A stretch of DNA of 64,000 nt, from assembly GCF_000001735.4 (NCBI RefSeq), contig NC_003070.9, forward strand, positions 4,030,001 through 4,094,000, in the 5' to 3' direction. Source of the stretch: Arabidopsis thaliana (Eukaryota > Streptophyta > Magnoliopsida > Brassicales > Brassicaceae). Positions 1 to 13,143 of this stretch are shown one piece after another. Numbering within the stretch: the stretch's first letter is position 1; each line of letters starts with the position of its first letter. Both the position numbers and the translations under genes were made by a program. The notes beneath the pieces are model-generated. The model saw only the letters and a program-made list of their open reading frames with translations. It had not been told where the DNA came from and made no database searches.

Positions 1-57
1 GCTTAAAAGAGCTCACTTTCGTTTCTTATTGTAAGTGTAGTTGCTTGCGAAATGCAG

Positions 58-298
58 AAGTGAAGTGTGTAAGGAGCTTGGAATACCGGAGGAGCAATGT
101 GAGCTATCTATGGGGATGTCTGGTGACTTTGAACTAGCAGTAAGTTGTTGTGATTGTTGATTCGAGTGAAAAATTCTTTCTGTTCAAAATGTTAAAGAGT
201 TTTCTTTACGGTTTGGTGAGTTGCAGATTGAACTGGGAAGCACAAATGTGAGAATAGGATCTACTATTTTCGGGGCGAGAGAGTATCCTAAGAAGTAA
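58..298 (+). CDS. YggS/PROSC-family PLP-binding protein, C-terminal end (partial)
   Basis: This is the last part of a gene that begins left of the window. Two coding exons are visible, 58-139 and 227-298, joined by an intron with GTAAGT and TTGCAG borders. They encode a run containing [14 protein letters not shown], then [16 protein letters not shown] and a terminal REYPKK. The SMGMSGDF...A...GST..R.G..IFG pattern is the C-terminal signature of the YggS/PROSC (alanine racemase N-terminal-like) fold. In this family SMGMS contacts pyridoxal phosphate, and the proteins maintain PLP homeostasis rather than racemise alanine. I match it to At1g11930. Positions 1-57 read as the end of the preceding intron. 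The 3' UTR follows to about 500. The family assignment is firm; the catalytic lysine lies outside the window. Confidence 0.85.
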
Positions 299-1767
299 TG
301 ATGTAAACTACTGAGTGATGAGATTGATTCTAAGTTTGAACATCAAAACCAGTTTCAGGGAAGAATAAGAGCTTAGGTTTTAATGTTGAAATCATGTAGA
401 TCTTCTCTCTTCTTTTGTTTTGCATTGTATTTGGTGATGTTGCTTGTAAGTTGTAACCAAGGTACATTATTACTATTTTTCTAATTTCATGGATATAAAC
501 ACATGAAAGAAGAATAAAGAATCTTGTCTTTGCTACGTTACTAGTGAGAAGTAGTTAAAAGGGTGTCACAACCACTTGTTACTATTCTTTTGGTTTGAGA
601 GCTCTGCTAACTAAGATTTTAATACTTCTTTTGTGTTATGAAACACTGAAAGCAAAATCCACTACATAGTACAGATGCTTCAAAGTTCAAACTTCAAACT
701 GAGCTTCTCATCATTTCAATTTTTCAGACCCAAGGTGATCATTTTTATTGGACTCTGCATTTAACTATATGGTTACCATTAAGTTACCATATATATTATA
801 AAAAAAAATTACCATACATCTCAAAATTAATCACAATCACTCATTTATATACAAAATTCCTTTTAAATAAGTATGAGCATTTTTGTTTTCTAAAAATATT
901 TAGTGTGAGAGGATAATGGGTTTTAAGCCCAAATGAAAATAAAAGCCTAAAGAGAAAACAAGAAGATTGCAGGAGGAGGAGGAGGAGTTGAGTTTCTGAT
1001 GAGAAGTTTTCGTTAATGGAAGTTTTCCTTTTTTTATGATTGCTAGGCTTAGCTCGAGTCGGTTGGGAATTTTTTTAATGGTTAAGATTTTTGAACTTAA
1101 AAGATTCAGAGAGATTTTTATAAAAATGACAATGCCAATACTATGGATTTGGAATAATTGCATTGTTGTAGCCCAATTAAAAAAATGTTTTTTTTAAGCT
1201 AATTTTAGTGAACAAATTTTTTCAAAAAATGTGGCCCAATTGAGCTCAACTACCGTCCAACGGCTCGTCGTTTGACTCATTTCTATGGAATCATCAGATT
1301 TGCAAAAGAAGCTTAGAATTCCGACGAACTAGGCCCAGTCCGCCCATAAAGCAACCAAAACATGTGCTTTACGCTACCAACTATAAAGAAAAATGTAAGG
1401 TCACTTGTTTAAAAAGTTTGTTTTGGTTAAGTGTTTATGTACTTCATTATTGTGTGTTCGAGTCCTTGAAAATTTTAGTTTTTTTTTAACAATTTCCAGG
1501 AGAATGAGTAAAAGACATCAATCCAGAGTAGAATTTGCTATTAACATATTCTATTAATCGAAGCCAGTTTCTTCAGACATATACACATAGAAATTTTAAC
1601 ACCCAAACACAAGATTATCCATGAAGAATGATTATTAGTTTTTACTAAGCGTCATATATAATCATAAACCATTAAACCTCATGAGGGATGTTTGTAATGT
1701 ATCAATGCTATTCCTACTCTATGTATACGCTCTGTTGCTTGACCTACTTGCTTACACTGTTGCAAAG
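299..1767. other. Spacer between two convergent genes
   Basis: This stretch holds the 3' UTR of the upstream + strand gene, AT-rich spacer and the 3' UTR of the glycosyltransferase on the - strand. GCCCA-type motifs are scattered around 930, 1180 and 1330. Near 1425-1475 there is a weak tRNA-promoter-like pair (a TGGTTAAGTG box A-like element and a GTTCGAGTCC box B-like element) followed by a T-run, which could be a remnant of a tRNA-derived SINE. I see no coding potential. Confidence 0.6.
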
Positions 1768-3946
1768 TTATAAGGTTTTGTTTGCTGATGATCCTATTAG
1801 TCCTTCACTCACAATGCGCATAGCAGCTTCATTCGTGAACTTCCTTGCAAAGAGAAAGCATGGGACGGGTTTCGAATCCGCCTTACACCATTCCGTTCGA
1901 GATTCAGACTCGTAATAGACATGGTCTATTTTCTGTCCCGAGAAAAGCAAAAGAACTAGAGAGATTACTTAGGGATTCATTCGGTTGTGATATTAATCCT
2001 CTGAACAAAAAGATTGTACCTTTATTTCTTTTATTTCCTCAGGGCCGGAGTTTTCCAATGTGAAAGTGACGGGATGCCAAGATTTGGCTTCATATTTTGT
2101 ACCTGAAACGTTCCATACAGTGTATGTCACTGTTCTTCGTTCCATTTCACTCTCTAGTCCTTGCATCTGAAATGGTCAGTTTGTAATACATTAACAATAT
2201 GGAACTTTTTAGATGGAAACAAAAATGAGAGAGATGTGTATCAGATATGATGGTCACCGTAAGCAATGTTTGCACATAGTGTTCATCGGGGATGCAGTTG
2301 CGTCGCTTCTGTTTCTGAGTTCACATCAAACGTAATAAAAGTTTCCCCATTTGTTTAATAAAGAAAGAGGTTAATCAATGGAGAGAAGTATTCATAGACT
2401 ACAGAAAAGACACTGTTGAGATTGTTTTGAAACCAACACAAAGAATCAACATAAACATTCAGGCTGGTATTAAATGAAAAATACCAACTTTGAAATAGCA
2501 CTTACAAGAAACAACCATGCCTCATTGGTACCTAAAGGTGGACATCTCTGCAAATCGAAAGAGAAATCAAGAAGTAAGTTATTGTTTCTTCAGCAACAAA
2601 GAATCAAGATTGAAATTAAAGTCATGATCATAAAGCTTAATCTTTACCTTGCAGAATTCCTTAAAAACTGGGAATACGATACCATCATTTACAATGACCT
2701 CTGCATGACTTCTGATCAAAGCTATCCACTGCAATAGATAAAACTAAGATGAGATTAAAAACTTCATGAACTTTAAAAGGTCCCTATCCTCCTAATGCTT
2801 AAATTTTCACAAGAAACTCAGGCTTCAAAAATCTTGGTAGCAATGTTCATTTCCTAAGCAAGAAAATGAAGATACCTGGGATCCTTTTCGCCATTTCTCT
2901 TCAGGTATGACAGGAGACATTTTCACACTGTACCGTGTCTCTTTAGTATGAAGAAAACTGCCAATAGAGAGCAACAAACATAGTTATCAACATCTAGACA
3001 ACTCCTCTTATAATACACCAGTTATCAGGCCATATATATCAAGTATGAAGTACTAAGAAACCTCATAAATTCAGACTTTCAATCTACCTATCCACAAAAC
3101 TCCTCGGTGAAGAGATAAGATATTTGTATATATAGCCAAAGTCATATAATGGAGCACATCTGCAAAACAGAAAGTAGATGAAAATGAAATAAGTCCGTAC
3201 AAACCACAAATGTGCTCAAAGTCAGATGCAATAAGTGGTCAGGCATAAGATGATCTGAAAGAGTAATGCTGAAAGAAGCAAACCTGTCAGAGAGAAGAAC
3301 AAATCTTTGATTGGAGTGATCCTCTAAAGCAGATGCAAGCAACAATCTTTCTGCTTCAATCATGCTTGATTCTCCCCATACTACCTATAACCATAACAAC
3401 ACCACCCTAAGTTTCACTATAAAAAAACATCAAATGGAGAAATTCTCATGAACACTCACCTTAATGCTATTGTTCAATTGGCGATTATAGAAATACTGTG
3501 ATCGTGTAGTTTCTTCATTGAACACGAAACCAGGTACTGAATGTATATAAATTGAGAAATTCGCATGATCCACTCCCTGCAAAATCACCAGAATCAGCAA
3601 TTTTTTCGAAATTTAGAATAACGGACAAGTATTAATAGGACTAAGAATCTTTTTTGACCTTGAAGAATCTATCCCACATAAAATCAAGTGGGAGATCACG
3701 GCGAGCTAAGAAAAGGAAAGCGAGCTTGGGACGATCACCGGAGTATTTGTGAAGCGGTGTCTGAGATCTCGCGACGGAGAGTGGAAACGACAATGTCGTG
3801 AAGGAATTGTACTGTAGTTGGATTCGAAGAAGAGCAAGAAGGCAAAGCGCGACGGAGAAAGCGATTACGAGTTTCCATCCCAGCCACACGACGCCGCCGC
3901 GACGGGACAATGGAGGCGGAATCTGCGGCTGTGATTTCTTCGTCAT
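1768..3946 (-). CDS. Core-2/I-branching-type (GT14-like) glycosyltransferase
   Basis: Ten coding exons (3946-3659, 3576-3460, 3384-3284, 3159-3088, 2957-2876, 2728-2648, 2547-2506, 2314-2258, 2166-2020, 1932-1768) join in frame to 383 aa. The N-terminus has a short basic cytosolic tail and one membrane segment (about residues 18-41), so this is a type II Golgi protein. Family signatures follow in order: PKLAFLFLARRDLPLDF, HSVPGF, VVWGESSMIEAERLLL, QRFVLLSDRCAPLYDF, KWRKGSQW, DEHYVQTLL and a closing CFLFARKFT. Plant members of this family (DUF266/GT14-like) are related to animal beta-1,6-N-acetylglucosaminyltransferases; the substrate of this one is unknown to me. The start is the ATG at 3946, because the reading frame above it has no earlier in-frame ATG. 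I recognise At1g11940. The exon chain keeps frame throughout with no missing block. Confidence 0.92.
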
Positions 3947-4746
3947 TGTACTACGATCACTCACCGTCGTACGATCAACATTCGAGTTAGAGAAACGAAC
4001 AATCACAAGTCTTTTTAGGGTTTTTGAAGTCAATAAATTTCTCAGGAGAGAAACGGAAACTGAAGAATTGCAAATTACAACATTTTGGATTTTGAGAGAA
4101 AGAGAGAAAGAAAGGTAGAATGATGTTGATAGTTCGACGTATAAACTTGTAAACGACGTCGTAAGCCACGTACACGTTTTAAGTTAGTTGGGACCCACGT
4201 TAAATTAGAACATCATTAAATTGTTGTCCGAAATTGAAATTGTCAGAAAATGGTATGAAAATTATACAATTTGACTAGGAATATTAATTATTGTATTTCC
4301 TTCTATACAATTAGAAAAAAAAAAAAAATACCTTAAAACAAAACCTTTGGAAATTAATGTATTAAGTCATTTTAAAACCTTTGAAAACAAAACAATCCAT
4401 ATTTACTGCAGTAAAAATTTGCAAGCAACAACTGAACCAATTGTATTTGCTACTATGAATCTATGATGCTCTCATATCATAAACTTTCATTTGCTCTCAA
4501 AATGATGTAAAGATACAAAACTATACAAAAGAAGCTTACATCAAATATTCATTCATATGCCAAAACAGACCGGAAAAGGAAAAGTTACATCAAAATCCCA
4601 TTTGAAAAAAAGGAAATCATTCTTTTCAAGAGACACTTGTCTCTTTTACATACATATATCACAGCAAAAGCCAACTACAATAGCCATGGCTTTAACAATT
4701 CTACAAAATCTGCTGTTAATCCTACAACAACAAAGCTATAGAGCTT
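3947..4746. other. Promoter of the glycosyltransferase gene and 3' flank of JMJ26
   Basis: Both flanking genes lie on the - strand. Positions 3947-4200 should hold the 5' leader and promoter of the glycosyltransferase. The rest is AT-rich spacer and the JMJ26 3' UTR (about 4550-4746). No coding or repeat structure of note. Confidence 0.6.
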
Positions 4747-7700
4747 TTAGCTGCGATCTAGCAATAATGTCTCCACTTCTTTCAGAGCTTGTTCAACTGC
4801 ATAGATCACCATCTTTTTTATCTGTTCACATGGCAAAGATTAAAACAAGATTCAACTACAAACAAAACTGTATCCATTGACAGAAGTTGCTAATCCAAAA
4901 TTGAAAATATCAGAAAAAGAATCACCTCAAGTTTGTCTTCTCTGGCTTTATGGTTCTTAGGGAGTTGTCGAAACTCATCAGTCAAACGGAGACACTCATC
5001 GATGTTTTCAGGGGAAACAAAATCAACAGCTACCTTTGTGCACGACTGTATCAAAATCCATAATACAAGTTAAAGATAATGAGAAAAAGTTTAGTTAATA
5101 GGACAGCTTCCATTCAAATAATAACCTTGAGATTCCGAACTTGATGAGGACAACCTGCTGGAATAAACACTGCTTCTCCTAGCTTTTGCACAAATGTCCA
5201 TGGCTCAATCCCTTTAGTTCAAACAAACAAACACAAAAACGTAAGAATACAATGTCGGTAAGTGACAGTTACTACAGTTACAAGTAACCATACCAAATTC
5301 TGCCTTGAGTTTTCTTTTATGCTCCACGGTTAAGAAATATGACTGATCATGTATTGGATGATACACCTAACATAAAGAATCCTATCAGCACAATAACCTC
5401 TAAGACTCGGAACTGAAAACGTTTTGTGGATTATTTCTTACCTTTGTAACACGAGAGCAATAAGTATGTCTGAATTCTATGCAATGCTTCCTTAGATACT
5501 CTTCAAGCTTAGGAACATCTTCTCTTTTAAAGATGTCCCAAAGTGCACCACTTGTTTCATCATAAACCACAATCTCATCACTCACAACCTCTTCTTCCTC
5601 TAAACCATTTTGCTCCTGAAGCTCTTTCTCATTCTGTTGCTTATGTTTCTGTTTCAAATCTGCAATTGCAGACCTTTGCTCCTCACTTAGTGTTACTTCA
5701 GCAGTATGCATCAGAATATTAACCTACAAAAACAAAAAACCGTTATACACCTGAGAAACCGTATTATTATTTAACAGTACTAAGTAACAATTCTGAAACT
5801 TACAGCATCTGACATATCACAGTGAAGCTTAGTGACTGAATCTCCTCTACCGAGCTCATCTGAAGTCCCATATGCAACATAAGTTTTTGGACCAAGATCT
5901 GGTTTAAGAAGTCCTTCAGGAAGTTTTGTAGCAATGTTGAGAATTCCTGATCTAGGATCGCTGTATTCTTGAAATGGTAATGCGGAAATGAACTCATCGC
6001 AGTGACGAGGTAAAAGGTTTTCAAACTTGTCTGAAGGAGGCCAATCCTTCAGCTTCAGCATCTCAGGCCAGAAGTTTTCATATGTTCTTCCTTTGCTATA
6101 TCCTTCAAAGAAACATAGAGTATTTATCTTCACCTGAAATAACAAGAAACAAAATGAGCTTTATAACCTCTTATACAGCTATAGAAACTTTATAAGAAAA
6201 TGAGTTTCTACCTCACAATTAGCTAAACAATCGATAGCTTTGACATCAGACATATTAGAGCTAATTGCTGAATCAACATTCTCACATAAAGCCCGCCACA
6301 TCACCATTGGCTCCCAGCTTAAACCAGCTGTGTTGTTAAGAGCATTTCGAACAATCACTGGTTCACCTTTGGACCAATGCTCTTGGAAATGCAGAAGTTC
6401 TTCTTGCTTCAGGACATCCAAAGAATCAGGAGAATAAAGGTAATTGTCACTAGATCCGTCCCTCGAAGCTGCCTTCCTCTTCATACTACTCATATCAGAA
6501 GAACATCTACAATATGACATTGGCGGTTTGATACTATAAGAGGCTAAGAATGTTTCTGCCTTTTGCTCCAAATCTGACATCCAAGTCACTGGTAAGATTC
6601 GCTTAAGCTCCAGCACAGAGTCCCCGCAACCTCCTAGCTCTTTTGGCGCACACCGTATGCTTCCATTTTCATCAGCATTCCACTTGATGGATGGAGTTTT
6701 AGTTTCATCCTCGGAAACAGAAGAAGAGCTCGGTTCTGCAGCTTCGCCATGTATATACCGGGTCCCTCTGTACTCGAATTGTAGCTGACATTCCGGGCGG
6801 TCAGAAAGCCAACCTCCACGGATCTCTTGGCAACAGTTCAGACACAATTCATATGAACACTTTGGACAGCTTCGATGCAAGTCAACAATTGATGTTGCAC
6901 AGTGGTTACTAGAGCAACAAAGACATTTCAGTGATATATAAGATAGATGTCATGTAACTCTTCAAACACATGCAACAAAAGGATGATACTTACCAGAAGA
7001 CACGCTCTTCATTTGAGCATAGACTCTCGGATATATCAACTTGAGAAGCCATTGAATCTATAAACATATCAATATGTTATCTTGTAGCAAGAAAAAATCT
7101 TGTCTTAGTAGTAAAAGGGAGAACCATATATACCTTGAACCTTAGCCTCGGTTTCGATTTCTTGATCTTGTGCTTTGCATAACTTTTTCAGGAAAGGAAG
7201 CATCGCCACAATCAAGAAGCGAAGATGATAAAATCTTTCGTATTTATCGAGCTTTCTCTTAGATGTCTGCAAGACAAATAGATACATCTCTATTCACACC
7301 AAAACAAAAATCGAACTTGCGGTTCTTGATCTATATAAACAACCACCACATATTTTGTTAAGAATGCAACTCATACCTCGATTAAACCACTAGAGTGCAA
7401 ACATGTGCAGCAGTTGCAAGTTCCTCGGCAAAAGGGACATTTTTCAAGGATATCATCCGTGGACAAATGGGGATACCTGTCACAAATCATAAGATTGTAA
7501 TTGACGATATTGAAACCTATAGGCAGTGTCATTAAAATGTAAGAACAGAAACTAACCATTTCTTTATGCATGGAAAACAATACAACCTCACTTCACAAAA
7601 GGTGCAAATGAAAAGATATCTTCTTTCCCCTTTAGAGCATTGATGGCAAATTGCAAGCTCTCCCAAATTTGCCTGTGTAGGGAAGAAAACAAATCAGAAA

Positions 7701-8337
7701 AAAGTTGAATACAGTTTCATCACATGATGTTTTCTCATTGTGTAAGAACAAATGCTACCTTTAAACTCCTTGTCATGCTTCTGCAGTCATTAAAGTACTC
7801 GGTTTTCAGATAAGAATCCGAAAGTTCAGACTCAGAACGCGAACTCAAAGCGCTAACATCAATCTCGTTGTTAACCAACCAAGTATCCACACTGACTGAT
7901 TTCTTGCTCCTGCTTCGAGATGTTGCCTTGCTGGAAGGAACTAGTTGGAGTTGTTGTTCGCATTTCTTTTCATCATCAACAACAACTTCTTCTTCTTTCC
8001 ATGTAGTTGCTCTCTTTTTAACAGAGCTCCTCTGCTTCTTCTCATTCTCTTCACACTTGTTCTCATCATCACATTTCCTCTTTCTTGAAGATTTCGTTTT
8101 AATCTCATCAGCTTTAGACCGTTTCCGTCTTTGATTAGCCACTCGCTTAGGACATTCCACACTAATCTCTTCTTCTATGTCTGATGAACCACTGCTAAGA
8201 CTCGTTGCCTCAACCGGTTTCTTCTTCTCTGGCCAACAAGTTTCTAAAGAAATATCCTTTACACCATTATGCTTGAGAATCACTCCGTTAGTAGCAACTT
8301 CACCCTCCATTTTCTCAATTTCACCTGCCAATTCCAT
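4747..8337 (-). CDS. JMJ26: JmjC-domain histone demethylase of the KDM3 (JHDM2/IBM1) group
   Basis: Twelve exons (8337-7759, 7672-7557, 7476-7377, 7266-7134, 7057-6994, 6908-6212, 6133-5804, 5723-5442, 5366-5294, 5211-5126, 5045-4926, 4821-4747) join in frame to a predicted 884 aa. The N-terminal 190 residues are Lys/Glu/Ser-rich and nuclear-looking, with basic clusters. Next is a RING-like Cys/His-rich zinc domain ([18 protein letters not shown], then [13 protein letters not shown]), then a second Cys cluster ([13 protein letters not shown]). The JmjC domain carries the Fe(II) ligands H667-x-D669 (KLHCD) and H814 (GCPHQVRN), so the catalytic triad looks complete. KDM3-group enzymes remove H3K9me1/me2; the plant paralogue IBM1 protects gene bodies from silencing. 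The start is the ATG at 8337. I match it to At1g11950. An intron in the 5' leader (donor near 8604) is likely but was not proven. Confidence 0.93.
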
Positions 8338-9870
8338 AACCAAATCGTCAGAAAATTCAAATTCAGACTCAATTTAATTGGACTCCAATCTTTTTCTAAT
8401 ATCAAACTATGGTTTCACAGATTACGAATGGGTTGTTGAATCAAACAATACAGAGGTTTTAAAACTTTAACATCACAGAGACAAAACCAAACAAAGAGAT
8501 TAACACGAGTCAAGAACAGAATAAAAGTAGAACAAGAACTGAGAAAATGAAACGACAGAAACTAAAAAAATCACGGAAATATGTCAGAGAGAGTAGCATC
8601 ATCACCTTTCTGATTAGCTCAAATCAAACAAACACAGAAGAGTTCTTCCTGGACAACCCTAGATTCCGGTGAGAGACAGTGAGGCGATGGATAGCTGTTG
8701 AGTCCGACATGAAACAAAGAAGAAATTTAAAAAAACATGAGATTGTGAAGAAAGATATGTCCGAAATGTTGTTCTTTAAGAGTTTCTGAGAGATTTAAAA
8801 AAAAGAAAAAGAGAAAGAAGTACAAAATTTAACAGTCAAAGGAACAAAAGTTTTTATGAGCGCTTCTAAAGTAAGCTGCTAGCGACTGTTTCGTAGTACC
8901 GTACGTTTTGGATATGAGTGGAACCACGCACTCTTCAGTCGCGCGTGACGATTTTAGAACCGAAGCACCGATTCGCTCTCAGTCACATCCACCGAAGCTT
9001 TTTCATTTCTTATCGGAGAAAGCAATTCAATTCAATTAATCATCGGAATACACGATATATATGCAGATTTTATTCCTACTTAAGATTTTTAGTTTGATAT
9101 ATATCACAGACTTGGACGTTAAAATCTATGAATTTCTGATTCTGTAAATAATGTACAGATATGTTAGTACAGTTGGAAATAAAGAAATGTATTTTCTATT
9201 TCAAATTTTTGGTCAACAAATATGTTATTTTGATTGGCTATAGAAGAAATGTTATTATTTTCTTTTTCTTTCCCATCACAAAGAAAATATTTTTTTTCTT
9301 AATATGTATGTAGAGATATAAACATTCAAACTGTGTACAATGTATCTTAATTTTGATATAAAAAGCAAATACGACTTACCATTCTACATTTATGAGTATT
9401 TAATCTTCTTTTTTTGCATTTACTATTATGGTGGTCAGATTTTTTTTAAATTGTTAGCATTTAAGGAGAAAGTTTTTTTATGAAGAAAATATCTACAATA
9501 AAGTGTTGACTAATCAAAAGAGACTAAAGTGTCTTGGTTTTTTTTTAAATGGAAGTTAATCTACTAAAAATAGAAGGAAACCAATTCCAATGCTGTTTAT
9601 CGACAGATGTTTGGTTTTTCTTTTTCTATGGTGTGAGCAATAAGGAGATAGATTCTTTAGCATTGGCTTGTTTTTCCTCGACAATTGTTACATAAATTTC
9701 GATGGGACTTCAGTAAAGAATTTTTTAATATACTGAAAACAACTCAAAAGTCAGAACCAAAAATATTCTCATAATATACAAAATCTGACTAAATAACTAA
9801 AATTCCCAATTGATATCGTTTCTTTCTATACCGTATATATCCACACCCGGTTTAAGTGAATCAATGTGTC
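8338..9870. other. JMJ26 leader and promoter; 3' flank of OSCA1.3
   Basis: Positions 8338 to about 8760 look like the 5' leader of JMJ26. 8860-9010 has a GC-richer stretch that probably holds the core promoter. 9020-9800 is AT-rich spacer with poly-T tracts, followed by the 3' UTR of the OSCA1.3 gene. I see no further gene here. Confidence 0.55.
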
Positions 9871-12800
9871 TTACTTTGAGGGTGGTGAACGCGAAGAACC
9901 GCGGCTTGCATGGCTAACAGCAGGCGTATTTATCCGGGACTGACGTTTGGTCGGTACAGTAACACACTCTTCATCCGAATCTTCGATGCAATAACCGGAT
10001 ATTTCATCAAACCGGCTATCTTCATAGTCGTTGTCTTTGAAAACCGGATGAATGTATGCTTTTTGAAGATACGGTTTCAGATTAAAATTGGGTTCTCTTG
10101 CTCGTTCCAATGTATCTTTGACCATAGCTTCCTGTAAACCGAGCCTTATGATATCAATAACATATACTTAACCAAACCAAACCAAATAGAGTTACTTAAC
10201 AAGTGACAAAACCTCTGTTTTATGAATATGGTTTTAGTAACAAAGTGAGATTTTTATCTACTAACCTTCAAGGGGTGACGGAGGAATGCTGGTTCATACC
10301 GGCCTTTGCAGTACCGGTGGAAGAAAAAGGTTATGATCGGTAAGAAGAGTAGGAAAGGCGTGGACTGAGCAGCTCCCTTAGTGCTTAATAGTCCCATCAA
10401 AAGGATTTGTGCGATGATCAATGCTGATATTATACGACCATGAACATCTGGCCAGAACCTAGCCGCGCTTTCATATTCCTGATTATACACATTTATGATC
10501 TGCAAAAAGGCAAAATCAGCAATGCAAGAAAGTTCAAGAAGTAGAGAAGGTTTAGTGTGCTTGTGTTATAACAAAGGAAGAATCTTGGTTTAACCAAAAT
10601 TTGGAAAAGCTTGACAAGAGAAAAGAATCTTGAAGATGTTAAAAGAAGAAACAGAATTTGTTTTACTAACCTGATGACGAAAGACAAGGTAAGCCAATGC
10701 GAAGAAGATGATAATGAAAGGGAGTAGAACTGGAGTCACAGGAGCGTAGACAAGACCGAGGAGGAAGTAGAGTTGAATCCGAGGCTCTGTCGCATGATAA
10801 TTGATCTGTCCCGGGTTCATTGCTTCTTCTCTATCCTTTTCGGTTTTCACCAATAAGGAGTTCTTTATATGGAAAAAGATAAGAGGTTTCAGCCTCAGAA
10901 TCTCCCCTGCAATACCAGCCCAACCGTCCACCATTATATATGTGATAAAAAACGTTGCTTTTATCGGTATCGCTACCCCAACCGTCTTAGGAATCCTAAC
11001 AAGTGACAAGTGCAACAATACATAAGCTCAAGGATCTATATCTGTTCCAATGGAGACAGAGAAAGAGAAAAGGGAACTTACTCCTTTGCGGATTGTTTTA
11101 GGAAAGAATCAAGCTGTTCAAATGCAGAGCCGGTGATTACGCTTCCGAGGAAGACATTGATGAGATTAAAGATATAATATCGAAAAGCCGCTCTTCTCTC
11201 TAACGATGATAACGATACAAACCCTTCGAACTTCGACATTACCATCAAAATGCTTGGCAGAAATATTAGAAAGAGCTTTAACACGATACCCGGAAGAAAA
11301 CCTTGGATAACCGATTTGAAAAGATCGCTGCAAAACATAGCAAATTCAACATCTAATTCATATAAGTAGGCAATACAATGGAGAGAGTAAGAGACAGAAA
11401 CATTACTTCTCGATGATGGATTTCAGGAAAGGAGCATTTTTCTCAATGCCTTCGATGCTTGCAAGGGATTGAACAAAGGCTATTGGAATCATGAAGAAGA
11501 AAGTGAGGAAGAAGAATGCAATGTGCATTATAAGTCTTCTTACTGTTAAAGAGACATAAGGTATTGCAAGGTTCGACCAAAACACTTCTCGTGCCTCGGG
11601 AGCCCATTCAGTTAACCATTCAGTCGGATCACTCGACTGTTGAGTCTGTGCACTAACCGCAGCACCCCACCGTGTTTTAAACGAGACAAAAGCGGCTGGC
11701 ATTACACTTGTATCATCTTTCTTCACTTTTTTCCTCTCCTCCATTATCTAATCAAGAAACCGAAAAGATAAGTCAAGTTTGATTATTTCCAACTGAGAAA
11801 CCGTTGTAGGAAGAAATGATACTTACTTGCTCGTTTAATTTCTCGATTTCAGCTATATAATGATCGATTGCGTCAACTTTCTTTCCCCATAGCCCGAGAA
11901 AACCCGTCTAGTTTCCCAAAGAACACAACATGAAACAGATTAGATACAAGACAAGCTTCTTTAAGTTTGTGTCTAAGACCACTCAGTTACCTTTATCCTC
12001 GGCTTATGTTCCTGGTTCCTTGTATACTTCAATTGGTAATAGTCAAGCCAGTTCTGTGTGCTCTTCTTCTGCTCTACTAATGCTGCCAAATCGTTTGCAT
12101 TGTACACAACCTGGGTATAATCAACTTCCATAATTTAAACAAAACCCGAGGAAAAAGACTGATTCTTTCTAAGCAATGAATGAGCTTATAACCTGATGCG
12201 TAAGATAATGGTCCGGATGGTTAACTAGAAAGAAATGTTCCACACTGTCACTAATGGACTCATCTGGGTCCGCTGGTACGTTCCTAACCAAAACCTGGGA
12301 AAGTAACTGGCTCAGTCCAAGGTTCTAACATCAAGAAACAAAACTGATCACATATAATTGCTTTACCGTGAACTGATCAGGGCGCCGTTGCTCGTTCTGG
12401 AGAAATGCCAAACGCATAGCAGCTACTTTCTCATACTCTTTCATAAGAACATAGCAAGTCCAGAATGTGAATGCGTAAGCCATCACAAGGTGAGTCCAAA
12501 ACCTTCCAAAGTACAAACTTTGAAGTCACAGAGGGAAGAAAGAATCATCAATATGAGATTTTTTGGGATAATTTGCAAACCTGTCTGATCCATTTTCGAT
12601 ATTCGAGATGGATAACTTATCAATATCACTAGATGTCACATTACGAAGCTTAGCTAGTTGCAGACCATGACTAGTCCAATTGACAGGTACAAGAATCGAC
12701 CAAGCAAGTAACGCTATCGGTACAAAGATCTTAAGCCTGAAAAAAAACAGAGAAAACAACATTAGTTTTTAAGATCATACTAATCAAAAGCAACAACCTT

Positions 12801-13143
12801 TCACAAGCAAATCACAAAAACATTAGTACCCTATCAAGTAAATCCTCAAGTAGACAGCAGAATCCAATCCAGCATGATCAATAAGCTCAGGCTCAGGCAT
12901 CTTTAGAGCCGCGGGCATCCAGTTCAAGAACCGGAGGTATGAGCCTAAGTTAACATTGACAAACTTGCTGACAAGAGCACCTGAATGCAAAGGGCTGCTT
13001 CTTATACCTTTGAGATACCATTTAGGGAAATAAACCCTATCGTTGAATGGTTGAATCCTCAAGATTGCAAATGCCAAAAGGAAGATGATTGCAGTGAGTA
13101 TGTTGATTGCTGCTGCTACTCCAATATCTCCTAGTGTTGCCAT
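9871..13143 (-). CDS. OSCA1.3: Hyperosmolality-gated, calcium-permeable channel OSCA1.3 (ERD4/DUF221 family)
   Basis: Eleven exons (13143-12830, 12736-12581, 12502-12367, 12294-12193, 12110-11991, 11907-11827, 11747-11407, 11327-11082, 10995-10671, 10499-10266, 10131-9871) join in frame to 771 aa. The protein starts MATLGDIGVAAAINI and has the family order: an N-terminal TM region, a cytosolic loop with RFWTHLVMAYAFTFW, an RRM-like cytosolic domain with two coiled arms (exons 4-7), then the pore-forming TM helices (the PYVSLTVRRL, GFLPGIVLK and TFFITYIMVDGWAG segments) and an acidic cytosolic tail. OSCA proteins are dimeric mechano/osmosensitive cation channels related to TMEM63. Ser54 (SSPLHS) is the residue known to be phosphorylated by BIK1 in stomatal immunity, which supports the identity At1g11960. 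A 5' leader intron of about 553 nt (13772-13220) is visible. Confidence 0.95.

Noticed and set aside
1866-1885. GGTTTCGAATCCGCC resembling a tRNA B box
   Set aside because: It lies inside the last coding exon of the - strand glycosyltransferase and has no partner A box or tRNA fold around it.
3947-4033. N-terminal extension of the glycosyltransferase (29 more codons in frame)
   Set aside because: The frame is open but contains no ATG; translation from the ATG at 3946 gives the expected type II membrane protein.
9000-9870. Search for a hidden gene between JMJ26 and OSCA1.3
   Set aside because: Only AT-rich spacer and UTR-like sequence were seen; no frame above background length.
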